Shown: piece after piece, positions 55,334-62,663 of the stretch
Layout: the number at the start of each line of letters is the position of its first letter
Numbering within the stretch: the stretch's first letter is position 1
Assembly: GCF_019104745.1 (NCBI RefSeq)
Contig: NZ_JAHRWL010000002.1
Span: 1,103,103 to 1,167,102, forward strand
Reading direction: 5' to 3'
From: Thalassococcus arenae
GTDB taxonomy: Bacteria; Pseudomonadota; Alphaproteobacteria; Rhodobacterales; Rhodobacteraceae
Length of the DNA stretch: 64,000 bases
Translations under genes and position numbers: made by a program
Notes under the pieces: generated by a model
Seen by the model: only the letters and a program-made list of their open reading frames with translations
The model's database searches: none
What the model was told of the DNA's origin: nothing

Positions 55334-56260
55334 TTAATCTAGGATGCCTTCCAGTTTTCGCAGATGCGTTCCGACGCGGGCGCGCACGGCTTCGGCTTCG
55401 GCTTCGGTCCATTTGCGGAACCCCTCGCCGCTTTTCATCCCAAGCTTTCCCTCCTCCACGAGTTGCCTGAGATAGGGTGACGGCCCTTGACGGCTCTCCA
55501 GATCGAAAAGCACGTTTTCATGGATATCGAGCGTCAGATCGGTGCCGACGAGGTCGGCGTTTTCCAACGGACCCAGCACGGCCAAGCGGCGTCCGAAACA
55601 GGATTTCACAACTGTATCAACCGCTTCCGCGTCGCAAATGCCGCGTTCCACGAGGCTCACCGCCTCGCGCCAAAGGGCATGCTGCAGGCGATTGCCAATA
55701 AAGCCAGGCACGTCCTTTTCGACCGTCACGGGGGTCTTGCCGGCGTCGGAAAGCAGCGCAAACATCCGGTCTGCAACCTCTGCATCGGTCCATTCGGTCT
55801 TGATCACTTCGACCAGCGGGATCATGTGGGGCGGGTTCCACCAATGGGTGCCAAGCGCCCGTTCGGGGTGTTTGAGCCCCTCCATTATCTTGGTGATCTG
55901 GATGACCGAGGTATTGGAGGCCAGTACCGTTTGCGCCGGCGCGTGCTGTTCGATGTCCGTGAAAATCCGGCGTTTCAGGTCCAGTTTTTCGGGTGCGGCC
56001 TCGAACACGAAATCCGCCTGGCGCACGGCTGCGCCAACCGAGGAACACAGCTCGATCATCTTGAGCGCGCGGGCGATCTCGTCCTCATCCGCCCCTAGCA
56101 CCTTAAGACTGTCGGAAATCCTCTTTGGTGCAGATTTCAGCGTGTCCTCATGCGGATCGGTGAGGGCCACATACTGCCCCGCGCGGGCAAGCGTCAGCGC
56201 GATCCCGTGGCCCATTAGCCCTGCACCGATAACCGCGATCTGCTGCTTCTTGGGAACCAT
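55334..56260 (-). CDS. 3-hydroxyacyl-CoA (or L-carnitine-type) dehydrogenase
   Basis: A 308-residue NAD-dependent dehydrogenase. The Rossmann start IAVIGAGLMGHGIALTLARAG, FVFEAAPEKLDLK, VLASNTSVIQIT, GTHWWNPPHMIPLVEVI with the catalytic His, and VPGFIGNRLQHALWREA are characteristic. It oxidises a 3-hydroxy group to 3-keto, giving a likely substrate for the BKACE enzyme in the same operon. The free-acid (carnitine-dehydrogenase-like) branch is as likely as the CoA branch. It sits 3 bases after the SDR gene. Confidence 0.88.
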   Translation of the reverse strand: MVPKKQQIAVIGAGLMGHGIALTLARAGQYVALTDPHEDTLKSAPKRISDSLKVLGADEDEIARALKMIELCSSVGAAVRQADFVFEAAPEKLDLKRRIFTDIEQHAPAQTVLASNTSVIQITKIMEGLKHPERALGTHWWNPPHMIPLVEVIKTEWTDAEVADRMFALLSDAGKTPVTVEKDVPGFIGNRLQHALWREAVSLVERGICDAEAVDTVVKSCFGRRLAVLGPLENADLVGTDLTLDIHENVLFDLESRQGPSPYLRQLVEEGKLGMKSGEGFRKWTEAEAEAVRARVGTHLRKLEGILD

Positions 56261-56263
56261 CGA

Positions 56264-57061
56264 TCAACCCGCCGTATAGCCACCGTCAGCATAGAGAATA
56301 TGCCCGGTGTAAAAATCTGATGCCTTGGAGGCGAGGAACAGCAGCGGCCCGGCCAGGTCTTCGGGCTCGCCCAGGCGGCCCTTGGGCACACGGGCAAGGA
56401 AACCTGCACGCACAGTCTTGGCCTTATCGTCGTCGCCAAACATCCACGCGGTCAATGGCGAGCGGAAGACGGTGGGCGCGATGGCGTTGACTGTGATGCC
56501 CGTGGGGCCAAGCTCGCAGCCCAGAGCCTTAACGATACCGTCCGTCGCCGCCTTGGATGCGCAATAGGCAGTGTAGCCCGCCGGATGGCCCAGCAGCCCG
56601 CGCGCGGAAGAGACCAGCACGATCTTACCCCCCTCGCCCTGCGCCTTCATCTGCCCCGCAGCGGCACGGGCCAATAGCCAGCTTTGTGTGACGTTGGCGT
56701 CCATGACAGCCTCGAAGGTTTCCGGCTCCATATCATTGATAAGCGCGACCTTGTTCATGCCGGACGCCACAACAAGAATGTCGAGCCGCCCGTAGGCCTC
56801 GACAGCAATTGCCACCAGCCCGTTGCAGGTATCCTCGTCCGAGGGGCGCTTGTTGATCGCCGTCACCTCGGCCCCCATGCCGCGGCACTCTTCGGCGATT
56901 TCATCCAAGGCACCCTGATTTCCTGCAACAAGCACCAGCTTGCAGCCAGCCCCCGCAAGCACACGGGCGGCAACCATGCCGAACGCGCCAGAGGCTCCGG
57001 TGATCAGCGCCACCTGGCCAGTCACTTCGAACATCGAAAGGGGATTTGCCAATGCGTTCAT
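56264..57061 (-). CDS. Short-chain dehydrogenase/reductase (SDR)
   Basis: A 265-residue classical SDR: cofactor motif TGASGAFGMVAARVL (about 20-34, T-G-x3-G-x-G), VVASGMNKVALI in the NAG-like place, Ser in LVSSARGLLG, catalytic YxxxK in YTAYCASKAA. It oxidises or reduces a hydroxyl/keto intermediate. It starts 3 bases after the cupin gene and is followed by the 3-hydroxyacyl-CoA-type dehydrogenase. Confidence 0.9.
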   Translation of the reverse strand: MNALANPLSMFEVTGQVALITGASGAFGMVAARVLAGAGCKLVLVAGNQGALDEIAEECRGMGAEVTAINKRPSDEDTCNGLVAIAVEAYGRLDILVVASGMNKVALINDMEPETFEAVMDANVTQSWLLARAAAGQMKAQGEGGKIVLVSSARGLLGHPAGYTAYCASKAATDGIVKALGCELGPTGITVNAIAPTVFRSPLTAWMFGDDDKAKTVRAGFLARVPKGRLGEPEDLAGPLLFLASKASDFYTGHILYADGGYTAG

Positions 57062-57064
57062 GTC

Positions 57065-57421
57065 TCAGGTCTCCGGCTTGGGTTGTGGCGGATAGGGCAT
57101 CACGACCAGCATCTTGCAGACGTCGTTCGCGCGGTTCTCGATCTTGCGAACCTCGTTTGCCGGAATGGTGCAGCTATCCATCCGGCCCAGCACGGTTTCG
57201 GCACCGTTGATGATCACCGTCATCTCGCCTTCAAGAACGACGTAAACCTTTTCAAACGGGGTGCTGTCCGGCCCCGCGCCGCCACCGGGCAGGAACTGGC
57301 TGAACCCGACCCATTGGTTCGTCGGCCCGCCGTCCTCAAAGCCTTGCAAGCGCAGACCGTAGCAGCCGAAATGATTGGGCGCCTCGTAGGATTGCGCATC
57401 GGCAAATCGTTTCACATGCAT
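57065..57421 (-). CDS. Cupin-domain protein
   Basis: A 118-residue single-domain cupin. GGGAGPDSTPFEKVYVVLEGEMTVII and the second motif DSCTIPANEVRKIENR form the barrel. The usual first-motif His pair is incomplete (SxPFEKxY with Glu), so metal binding is uncertain. It may be an isomerase, a lyase or a binding protein for the pathway. It is the first gene after the terminator at 57449. Confidence 0.85.
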   Translation of the reverse strand: MHVKRFADAQSYEAPNHFGCYGLRLQGFEDGGPTNQWVGFSQFLPGGGAGPDSTPFEKVYVVLEGEMTVIINGAETVLGRMDSCTIPANEVRKIENRANDVCKMLVVMPYPPQPKPET

Positions 57422-57448
57422 GGCGCCCTCCCGCGCGGTTGCATCATC

Positions 57449-57477
57449 AAAAAAGGCCGCCGGTCACCCCGGCGGCC
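57449..57477 (-). terminator. Intrinsic terminator between cyclase-family and cupin genes
   Basis: On the minus strand GGCCGCCGG and CCGGCGGCC form a perfect 9-bp stem with a 5-base loop, followed by six T residues (A-tract at 57449-57454). It lies 14 bases after the cyclase stop. This is the clearest terminator in the window and probably limits expression of the downstream genes relative to the cyclase. Confidence 0.85.
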
Positions 57478-57490
57478 AGTCAGGGAGTGA

Positions 57491-58327
57491 TTAGAAGTTC
57501 GCGCCATCATCGATGCGGAAGTTCTGTGATTTGTCGATCATTGCCACAAGGCGGATGATACAGCCGTCGCCACGGTCCCAGTTCCACGGGAAGAAGGCGA
57601 AGGTGCAGCGTTTGCCGGTCACCGCATCCAGATCGCCGCCGACGTTCTCGATGCCCAGAATACCGTTCTTGAACAGGATGTTATGCACCGGCTCCCACTC
57701 GGGGAAATCGTCTTTCCAGTCATTTCCGCCGGACCATTCCTTATACTCCTGCTCCAGATGCGGCAGCAGCGGGCCATTGCGCTGTGGGCCGATCGCGGTT
57801 GCAAGCGGGTGGTCGTTCGCCTGGGTGTCGTGGCCGACGACCTTTACGCCCTTTTCGACCATCCATTCGCCGGCCGACGGGACAAGTCCGGGGCAGTAGG
57901 CGAAATAATCGCCGTCTTCGTAGTCATGGTGCCAGCCGGTGTTGATGATCAGCACGTCACCCTTTCGGATTGCGTGACCACAGGCTTTCTCCAGATCCTC
58001 ACCGGTGATCGGCTCCCATTTCTTCTTTGGGATCGAGACAACGATGCCCGTGCCGAAGAAATGCGGCAGCGGCACTTCGTCGATGAAAGGCGTGCCCTGC
58101 ACCACGTGCGCCGGCGCGTCGATATGGGTGGTGGCGTGCATCGTCGTGGTGATGCGCTGGCTCAGCACGCCGGATTTGGCCATGTAGTGGATACGTTCGA
58201 TCTTGGTATCCTGGAAATACGGCCAGTTGGGGTTCTGGAAACCGAACCGATGGCTGAGGTTGTAGAACTCCAGCCCCATGTCGTTGTCAGTGTTGCCTTG
58301 AAACTCGATCCCGCGGATTTCGACCAT
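57491..58327 (-). CDS. Cyclase/kynurenine-formamidase-family metal hydrolase
   Basis: A 278-residue enzyme of the cyclase (KynB-like) superfamily. The metal site reads MHATTHIDAPAHVVQG (about 65-80, H-x-T-T-H-x-D-x-P-x-H). GDVLIINTGWHHDYED and VVGHDTQANDHPLA follow. Members hydrolyse amides, cyclic amides or lactones, or act as dehydratases. It is likely the first catabolic step of the operon. The ATG at 58327 has AAGG 8 bases upstream; a GTG at 58336 is the alternative start. Confidence 0.85.
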   Translation of the reverse strand: MVEIRGIEFQGNTDNDMGLEFYNLSHRFGFQNPNWPYFQDTKIERIHYMAKSGVLSQRITTTMHATTHIDAPAHVVQGTPFIDEVPLPHFFGTGIVVSIPKKKWEPITGEDLEKACGHAIRKGDVLIINTGWHHDYEDGDYFAYCPGLVPSAGEWMVEKGVKVVGHDTQANDHPLATAIGPQRNGPLLPHLEQEYKEWSGGNDWKDDFPEWEPVHNILFKNGILGIENVGGDLDAVTGKRCTFAFFPWNWDRGDGCIIRLVAMIDKSQNFRIDDGANF

Positions 58328-58467
58328 CGGATGCACCTTCTCTGTTCACCAGCAATGGGCCGGTGTCGGATTGAATGTCATGGCAGGAAGCTCCTCCCCC
58401 TGTCCCGGATGACGATACAAACTGCCCACCATGCGGTCAATGAAAACCCGCAATCCGATTGACCTGC

Positions 58468-58480
58468 ACCGCATTGCGGT
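58468..58480. promoter_or_regulatory. Candidate IclR operator
   Basis: ACCGCA-T-TGCGGT is a perfect 6-bp palindrome with a one-base centre, lying midway in the 214-base gap between the divergent cyclase and IclR genes. Its size and place fit the roughly 15-bp sites bound by IclR regulators. Confidence 0.55.
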
Positions 58481-58541
58481 ACATAACGAAATTAGATAAG
58501 CAGGCAATAACGTAGATGGAATTGTAAGGTGCTGATGTTAG

Positions 58542-59306
58542 ATGCTTGATCAGAATGACAAAAAAGACCGCTCAGGCATTCAGGTCATTGCGCGCGCCGC
58601 CGCAATCTTGCGTGCGTTGAAAGAGGAACGAAGTGGGCTCAGCCTTGGCCAGATTGCTCGCCGTGTCGACCTGCCCCGCTCTACGGTACAGCGAATCACG
58701 GGTGCCCTGTCCACAGAGCGGTTCATTATCCAGGACCCGAATGGCCGTGGTTTCCGCCTTGGCCCCGAGCTGGGCGCTTTTGCTGAGGCGGCAAATTTCA
58801 ACATCGTCGAACGCTGTCGTGCCATCCTGATCGATATCACCCAGAAGACGGGAGAGACCACGGATCTGGCTGTGCTGCGCAACGGCGGCATGATCTTCCT
58901 GGATCAAGTGCCGGGATTGCACAGGCTGCGCACGGTGTCATCCGTAGGCGAGGTTTTCCCCCTGACGACAACCGCCAACGGTCTCGCCTGCCTTGCTCTT
59001 ATGAGCGAAGAAGAGGCCCAGTCCCTTATCGAACATGAGACCGCCGGAAAACTGTCGAAGGGTGAATTGGATGCCTTGCGGGCCAAGCTGAATGATATCC
59101 GCGCAACGGGTCTGGCTTATGACATGAACGAGCACACCGATGGCATCTCTGCCATCGGCTTCGCCTTCTGTGACCTGAGCGGAAACTATCACGCAATTTC
59201 GGTGCCTGTCCCGACGATGCGCTTTGCCGATATCAAACCCCTTCTGGAAACCACCCTCCGTGAGGCACATGAGAAGGTGCTGGCAGAGTTTTCTTTTAAT
59301 CAATAG
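58542..59306 (+). CDS. IclR-family regulator of the catabolic operon
   Basis: A 254-residue regulator. The winged helix (about 10-72) contains LSLGQIARRVDLPRSTVQRITGAL. The C-terminal effector domain (about 80-250) contains TTDLAVLRNGGMIFLDQV, FPLTTTANGLACLA and GLAYDMNEHTDGISAIGFAF. It probably senses the pathway substrate and controls the divergent cyclase-to-GST operon. It is the last gene inside the island before the right junction. Confidence 0.92.
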   Translation: MLDQNDKKDRSGIQVIARAAAILRALKEERSGLSLGQIARRVDLPRSTVQRITGALSTERFIIQDPNGRGFRLGPELGAFAEAANFNIVERCRAILIDITQKTGETTDLAVLRNGGMIFLDQVPGLHRLRTVSSVGEVFPLTTTANGLACLALMSEEEAQSLIEHETAGKLSKGELDALRAKLNDIRATGLAYDMNEHTDGISAIGFAFCDLSGNYHAISVPVPTMRFADIKPLLETTLREAHEKVLAEFSFNQ

Positions 59307-59515
59307 GCGTCACCTTGCGGCGCGCACTTTGCTACTCTCCTAGTGGGGCTCTGATCTTCGGCATGTCTTTGGCCGTGAGCGGTTCACTATTTTTGAGAAG
59401 TCCTGAATAGCGGTTTCGATAGGCTTTGTCAGCCGTGTTCGCTCCCGCAGCGGTCTTCCGCGTTCCCGCGCTAGAAAGCGGTTTCATGTTGTACACACAA
59501 TGCACACGACTCCGA
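59307..59515. other. Inner flank of the right junction
   Basis: 209 bases between the IclR gene and the dusA stub. It holds TGTACACACAATGCACACGAC at about 59489-59509, the GCACAC motif also found by the integrase. A 51-codon minus-strand frame (59338-59493) lacks a Shine-Dalgarno and recognisable similarity and is not called. Confidence 0.4.
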
Positions 59516-59605
59516 TTAAGCCTCTGAAAGTAAAACTAAACCCGTCCCGTCCATCATGGGCGCAGTAGATAACCGCGCTGCGTTGGCGGCTGCGTTCAGG
59601 GGCAT
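59516..59605 (-). pseudogene. dusA: Displaced 5' end of host dusA (attR, right junction at 59549-59557)
   Basis: A 29-codon frame on the minus strand begins MPLNAAANAARLSTAPMMD and then diverges into island-encoded GTGLVLLSEA before a TAA. LSTAPMMD matches LSCAPMMD of the intact dusA at 3286. AGGAG lies 9 bases before its ATG, so the host's translation start is preserved here. The shared block GTCCATCAT (59549-59557) is the right copy of the attachment core. This shows that 3239 to about 59557 is inserted DNA. The host dusA promoter should lie just to the right. Confidence 0.9.
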
Positions 59606-59929
59606 TCAGCGATCTCCTCGGGACCGCCATTTCTTTGAACGGACCCACGTTGCGCACCATACGCACACGATACACGTACTGCCACCCTACCCCGAACAAA
59701 GACAGGCAATCGGCGGCGTTTGGTTGGTGCGCAAACGTAAACTGGGAACAAGGGCACTCCGCCGGTTTGTCCGGCCCTCCTTTCTGGGATGATTTGGATG
59801 GAGGACGCCAATGTATCAAATCGATCATTACTGGGGCTAAGTTTGGCCGATGGGCCGCTAAACGTTTGCCGAACCAATTGGAAAAAGCATTACGTTAAGT
59901 GCAGTGGGATGTATGCCATATATCGACCG
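59606..59929. other. Host DNA upstream of the original dusA
   Basis: 324 bases between the dusA stub and the MarR gene. No gene is supported. It should contain the host dusA promoter, now driving only the 29-codon stub. CGCACACGATACACG occurs at 59660-59674. Confidence 0.45.
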
Positions 59930-60364
59930 CTACTCAGATACTTGGGCAACACGCATTGCCTTCCTTGCGAGCACTAGGAACTGTTCTTGTTCCGCTGGTT
60001 CGAGACCAGACAGTATTTCCGCCTGCAGATCCTCAACGATAGGTAATAGCTTGGAATGTATTTCTCGGCCACGATTTGTGAGCCTGACTTCTCTCGCTCG
60101 GCGATCTGATTTGCTGATCGACCGTTCTATCAAACCCTTTTGTTCCAGTCGGTCGACAACTCCTCCAATTGTTGCCTTGTCGTAAGCGATCCTTGCAGCA
60201 ATGCGCGCCTGCTCCAGTCCGGGGGTCGCATGAATGGCGTCGAGGGCTGCGAACTGAACCGGCGTGAGGTCGTATCCTGCTGCCTGCACACGTTGCATGA
60301 AGACTTGGGTTGACGTCTGGTTCAGTCGTCGGATCAGATGTCCTGCCATAGAAGCGACTTTCAT
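59930..60364 (-). CDS. MarR-family regulator (MobR-like)
   Basis: A 144-residue MarR-type regulator. The winged helix includes LTPVQFAALDAI, EQARIAARIAYDKATIGGVVDRLEQKGLIERSISKSDRRAREVRLT, with the conserved D-x-R wing. It is divergent from a 3-hydroxybenzoate 4-monooxygenase-like gene, the same arrangement as mobR/mobA in Comamonas, so 3-hydroxybenzoate may be its ligand. The start at 60364 has GAGGAGATC 8-16 bases upstream; longer starts are less likely. Confidence 0.85.
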   Translation of the reverse strand: MKVASMAGHLIRRLNQTSTQVFMQRVQAAGYDLTPVQFAALDAIHATPGLEQARIAARIAYDKATIGGVVDRLEQKGLIERSISKSDRRAREVRLTNRGREIHSKLLPIVEDLQAEILSGLEPAEQEQFLVLARKAMRVAQVSE

Positions 60365-60424
60365 CTTCCTGATCTCCTCAGTCAGCCATCCCAACCGCTG
60401 TCTCGTTACGCCAGATCGACCGAA

Positions 60425-60444
60425 AAGGTATGCATACATACCTT
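60425..60444. promoter_or_regulatory. MarR operator in the divergent promoter region
   Basis: AAGGTATG (60425-60432) and CATACCTT (60437-60444) form a perfect 8-bp inverted repeat with a 4-base spacer. A weaker copy, GGTA...TACC, follows near 60458-60473. Paired sites between divergent regulator and enzyme genes are typical of MarR repression. Confidence 0.7.
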
Positions 60445-60506
60445 CTCCTGGTTGGATTGGTAAGCATAGATACCATAGTCAGAAAAGACAGCACCCGGAG
60501 GAAGCC

Positions 60507-62429
60507 ATGCAGTACCATGTGGACGGGTTCAGACCCGGCGATCCGGACGTCAAAGACCCCGCCCCCGGTCGAGAGCAACCGCATGGCGGCGTGGTGCCGG
60601 AAACCGTCGACGTGCTGATAGCCGGCTGCGGGCCCGCGGGGCTGTGCCTTGCGGCGCAATTGGCTGGCTTTCCTGAGATCACGACGATGATCGTCGAACC
60701 CAAGCACGGTCCCATGGAAAAAGGTCAGGCGGACGGCGTGAATGTGCGGTCGATGGAAATGTTCCAGGCCTTCGGCTTTGCCGAAAAGGTGAAGCGCGAA
60801 GCCTACTGGGTGAACCAGACCACGTTCTGGAAGCCCGATCCCACAAACACGGACCACATTACTCGTGTCGGGATCGCTCAGGACGTGGCGGATGACCAAT
60901 CCGAGATGCCGCATACTATCGTCAACCAGGCGCGGATTCACCAGCTGTTCCTGGACGTGATGAAGAAATCCCCGACCCGGCTGGAACCGCATTACGGGCT
61001 GCGCGTGGCGGACCTGCAGATCGACACCGCCACCCAGGATCACCCCGTGACCGTGACGCTGGAGCGTGTGAACGCGGACGGCAGCGCGGGCAAGACCGAG
61101 ATGGCGCGGGCGAACTATGTCGTCGGATGCGACGGCGCGCGCAGCACAGTCCGCCGCGCCATCGGCGGCAAGTTGCATGGCGATGCCGCGCATCAGGCGT
61201 GGGGCGTAATGGACATCCTGGCCAATTCCGACTTCCCGGATCTGCGGCGCAAATGCCTGATCCAGTCGGCCATGGAAGGCAATGTGCTGATCATCCCCCG
61301 CGAAGGCGGCTACCTGTTTCGGATGTATGTGGAACTCGACAAACTCAATCCCGACGAACGCGTCGCGAACCGGAAGCTGACGTCCGAACATATCATTGCT
61401 GCGGCGAACCGGATCATGCGCCCCTACAGAATCGATGTGAAAGAGGTGGTCTGGTGGTCGATCTACGAGATCGGCCACCGGCTGACGGACAAGTTCGATG
61501 ACGTGCCGGAGGGCGAGACGGCCAGACGCAATCCAAGGGTATTCACTGCCGGAGACGCATGTCACACGCATAGCCCGAAAGCGGGCCAGGGAATGAACGT
61601 CTCCATGGGCGATACCTTCAACCTCGGCTGGAAACTGGCCCATGTTCTGACGGGCCGGGCGGATGCCAGCTTGCTGCACAGCTACTCCGCCGAGCGTCTG
61701 GAAGAGGCGAAGCGTCTGGTCGAGACCGATCATAAATGGGCCCGCATCATGAGCGCGCCTCCGGGCGAGTCCGAGCTGGACGACACGGACATGCCGCGCT
61801 TTCAGAAGCAGTTCATCGAGAACCTCGAATTCACGGGCGGTCTTGCCGTACAGTACGATCCGTCGCGCATCATTGCCGAGCCCACACATCAGCAGCTTGC
61901 GACCGGACAGATCATCGGAAAACGGTTCCATTCCGCGCCAGTGCTGCGGCTGTCAGATGCGAAACCGCTGCACCTCGGTCATGTGGCCGAAGCGGACGGC
62001 CGATGGCGACTCTATGCCTTTGCCGGACAAAGCGACGTGGGCGCCAAGGGCGGCACCATCGAACGGCTGTGCGACTGGCTGGGAAGTGACCCCGCCTCGC
62101 CCTTGCAGCGGTTCAGGCGGGAAAATGACGACATCGACGCCGTGATCGACCTGCGGGCGGTGTTCCAGCAAGGCTTCCGATCACTGAACCACGAAGACAT
62201 GCCCTCTCTTCTTCGGCCCGCGAAGGGGCGCTACGGCTTGCGCGATTTCGAGAAAGTATTCTGTGTCGACCACAAGCTGGGCGATGACATCTACGAGATG
62301 CGCGGGATCTACCGAACAAGCGGGTGTCTGATCGTCGTGCGTCCCGATCAGTATGTCGCGCATGTCCTGCCATTGGATGCATTCGACGAGCTGGCGGCAT
62401 TTTTCAACGGGATACTCACACAACAATAA
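60507..62429 (+). CDS. mobA: FAD monooxygenase, 3-hydroxybenzoate 4-monooxygenase-like
   Basis: A 640-residue class A flavin hydroxylase. FAD motif VDVLIAGCGPAGLCLAAQL (about 34-52), KGQADGVNVRSMEMFQAFGF, GCDGARSTVRRAIG (DG motif) and GDACHTHSPKAGQGMNVSMGD (about 348-368) are present, with the phenol-hydroxylase thioredoxin-like C-terminal domain (about 460-640). Length and motif order match the MobA group that converts 3-hydroxybenzoate to protocatechuate; phenol 2-monooxygenase is the main alternative. The start at 60507 has GGAGGAAG upstream. It is divergent from the MarR gene. Confidence 0.8.
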   Translation: MQYHVDGFRPGDPDVKDPAPGREQPHGGVVPETVDVLIAGCGPAGLCLAAQLAGFPEITTMIVEPKHGPMEKGQADGVNVRSMEMFQAFGFAEKVKREAYWVNQTTFWKPDPTNTDHITRVGIAQDVADDQSEMPHTIVNQARIHQLFLDVMKKSPTRLEPHYGLRVADLQIDTATQDHPVTVTLERVNADGSAGKTEMARANYVVGCDGARSTVRRAIGGKLHGDAAHQAWGVMDILANSDFPDLRRKCLIQSAMEGNVLIIPREGGYLFRMYVELDKLNPDERVANRKLTSEHIIAAANRIMRPYRIDVKEVVWWSIYEIGHRLTDKFDDVPEGETARRNPRVFTAGDACHTHSPKAGQGMNVSMGDTFNLGWKLAHVLTGRADASLLHSYSAERLEEAKRLVETDHKWARIMSAPPGESELDDTDMPRFQKQFIENLEFTGGLAVQYDPSRIIAEPTHQQLATGQIIGKRFHSAPVLRLSDAKPLHLGHVAEADGRWRLYAFAGQSDVGAKGGTIERLCDWLGSDPASPLQRFRRENDDIDAVIDLRAVFQQGFRSLNHEDMPSLLRPAKGRYGLRDFEKVFCVDHKLGDDIYEMRGIYRTSGCLIVVRPDQYVAHVLPLDAFDELAAFFNGILTQQ

Positions 62430-62496
62430 CAGCAACAAGCAGCCGGGGCCTCCAATCGGAATGGTATCTTTCGGCTATTCCGGGCCCAGAGTCAGG

Positions 62497-62663
62497 TTAC
62501 GTCTTCGATCCCGCTGCATCGACCGCGGCCAAAGCGGTCAGGTTCAATAGCCCGCGCACGCTCACAGATTGAGACGCAACGTGGACGGGCCGTGCGGCGC
62601 CGATCAAAACCGGTCCGACAGACACCCCTTCGCCCATTTCACGCAGCAGGTTTAGTGCGATCC
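62497..62663 (-). pseudogene. C-terminal fragment of a phosphate-acetyltransferase-type domain
   Basis: The minus strand reads LNLLREMGEGVSVGPVLIGAARPVHVASQSVSVRGLLNLTALAAVDAAGSKT then TAA at 62497-62499 (shown here as segments: EGVSVGPVLIGAARPVH; SVRGLLNLTALAAVDA). This is the closing part of the Pta domain found in phosphate acetyltransferase and in NADP-malic enzymes. No start codon or upstream domain is present; upstream lies the benE-like gene. It is most likely a remnant left by a rearrangement. Confidence 0.7.

Noticed and set aside
59338..59493. 51-codon minus-strand frame inside the right end
   Set aside because: No Shine-Dalgarno, no recognisable similarity, and it overlaps the GCACAC repeats; described only as part of the flank.
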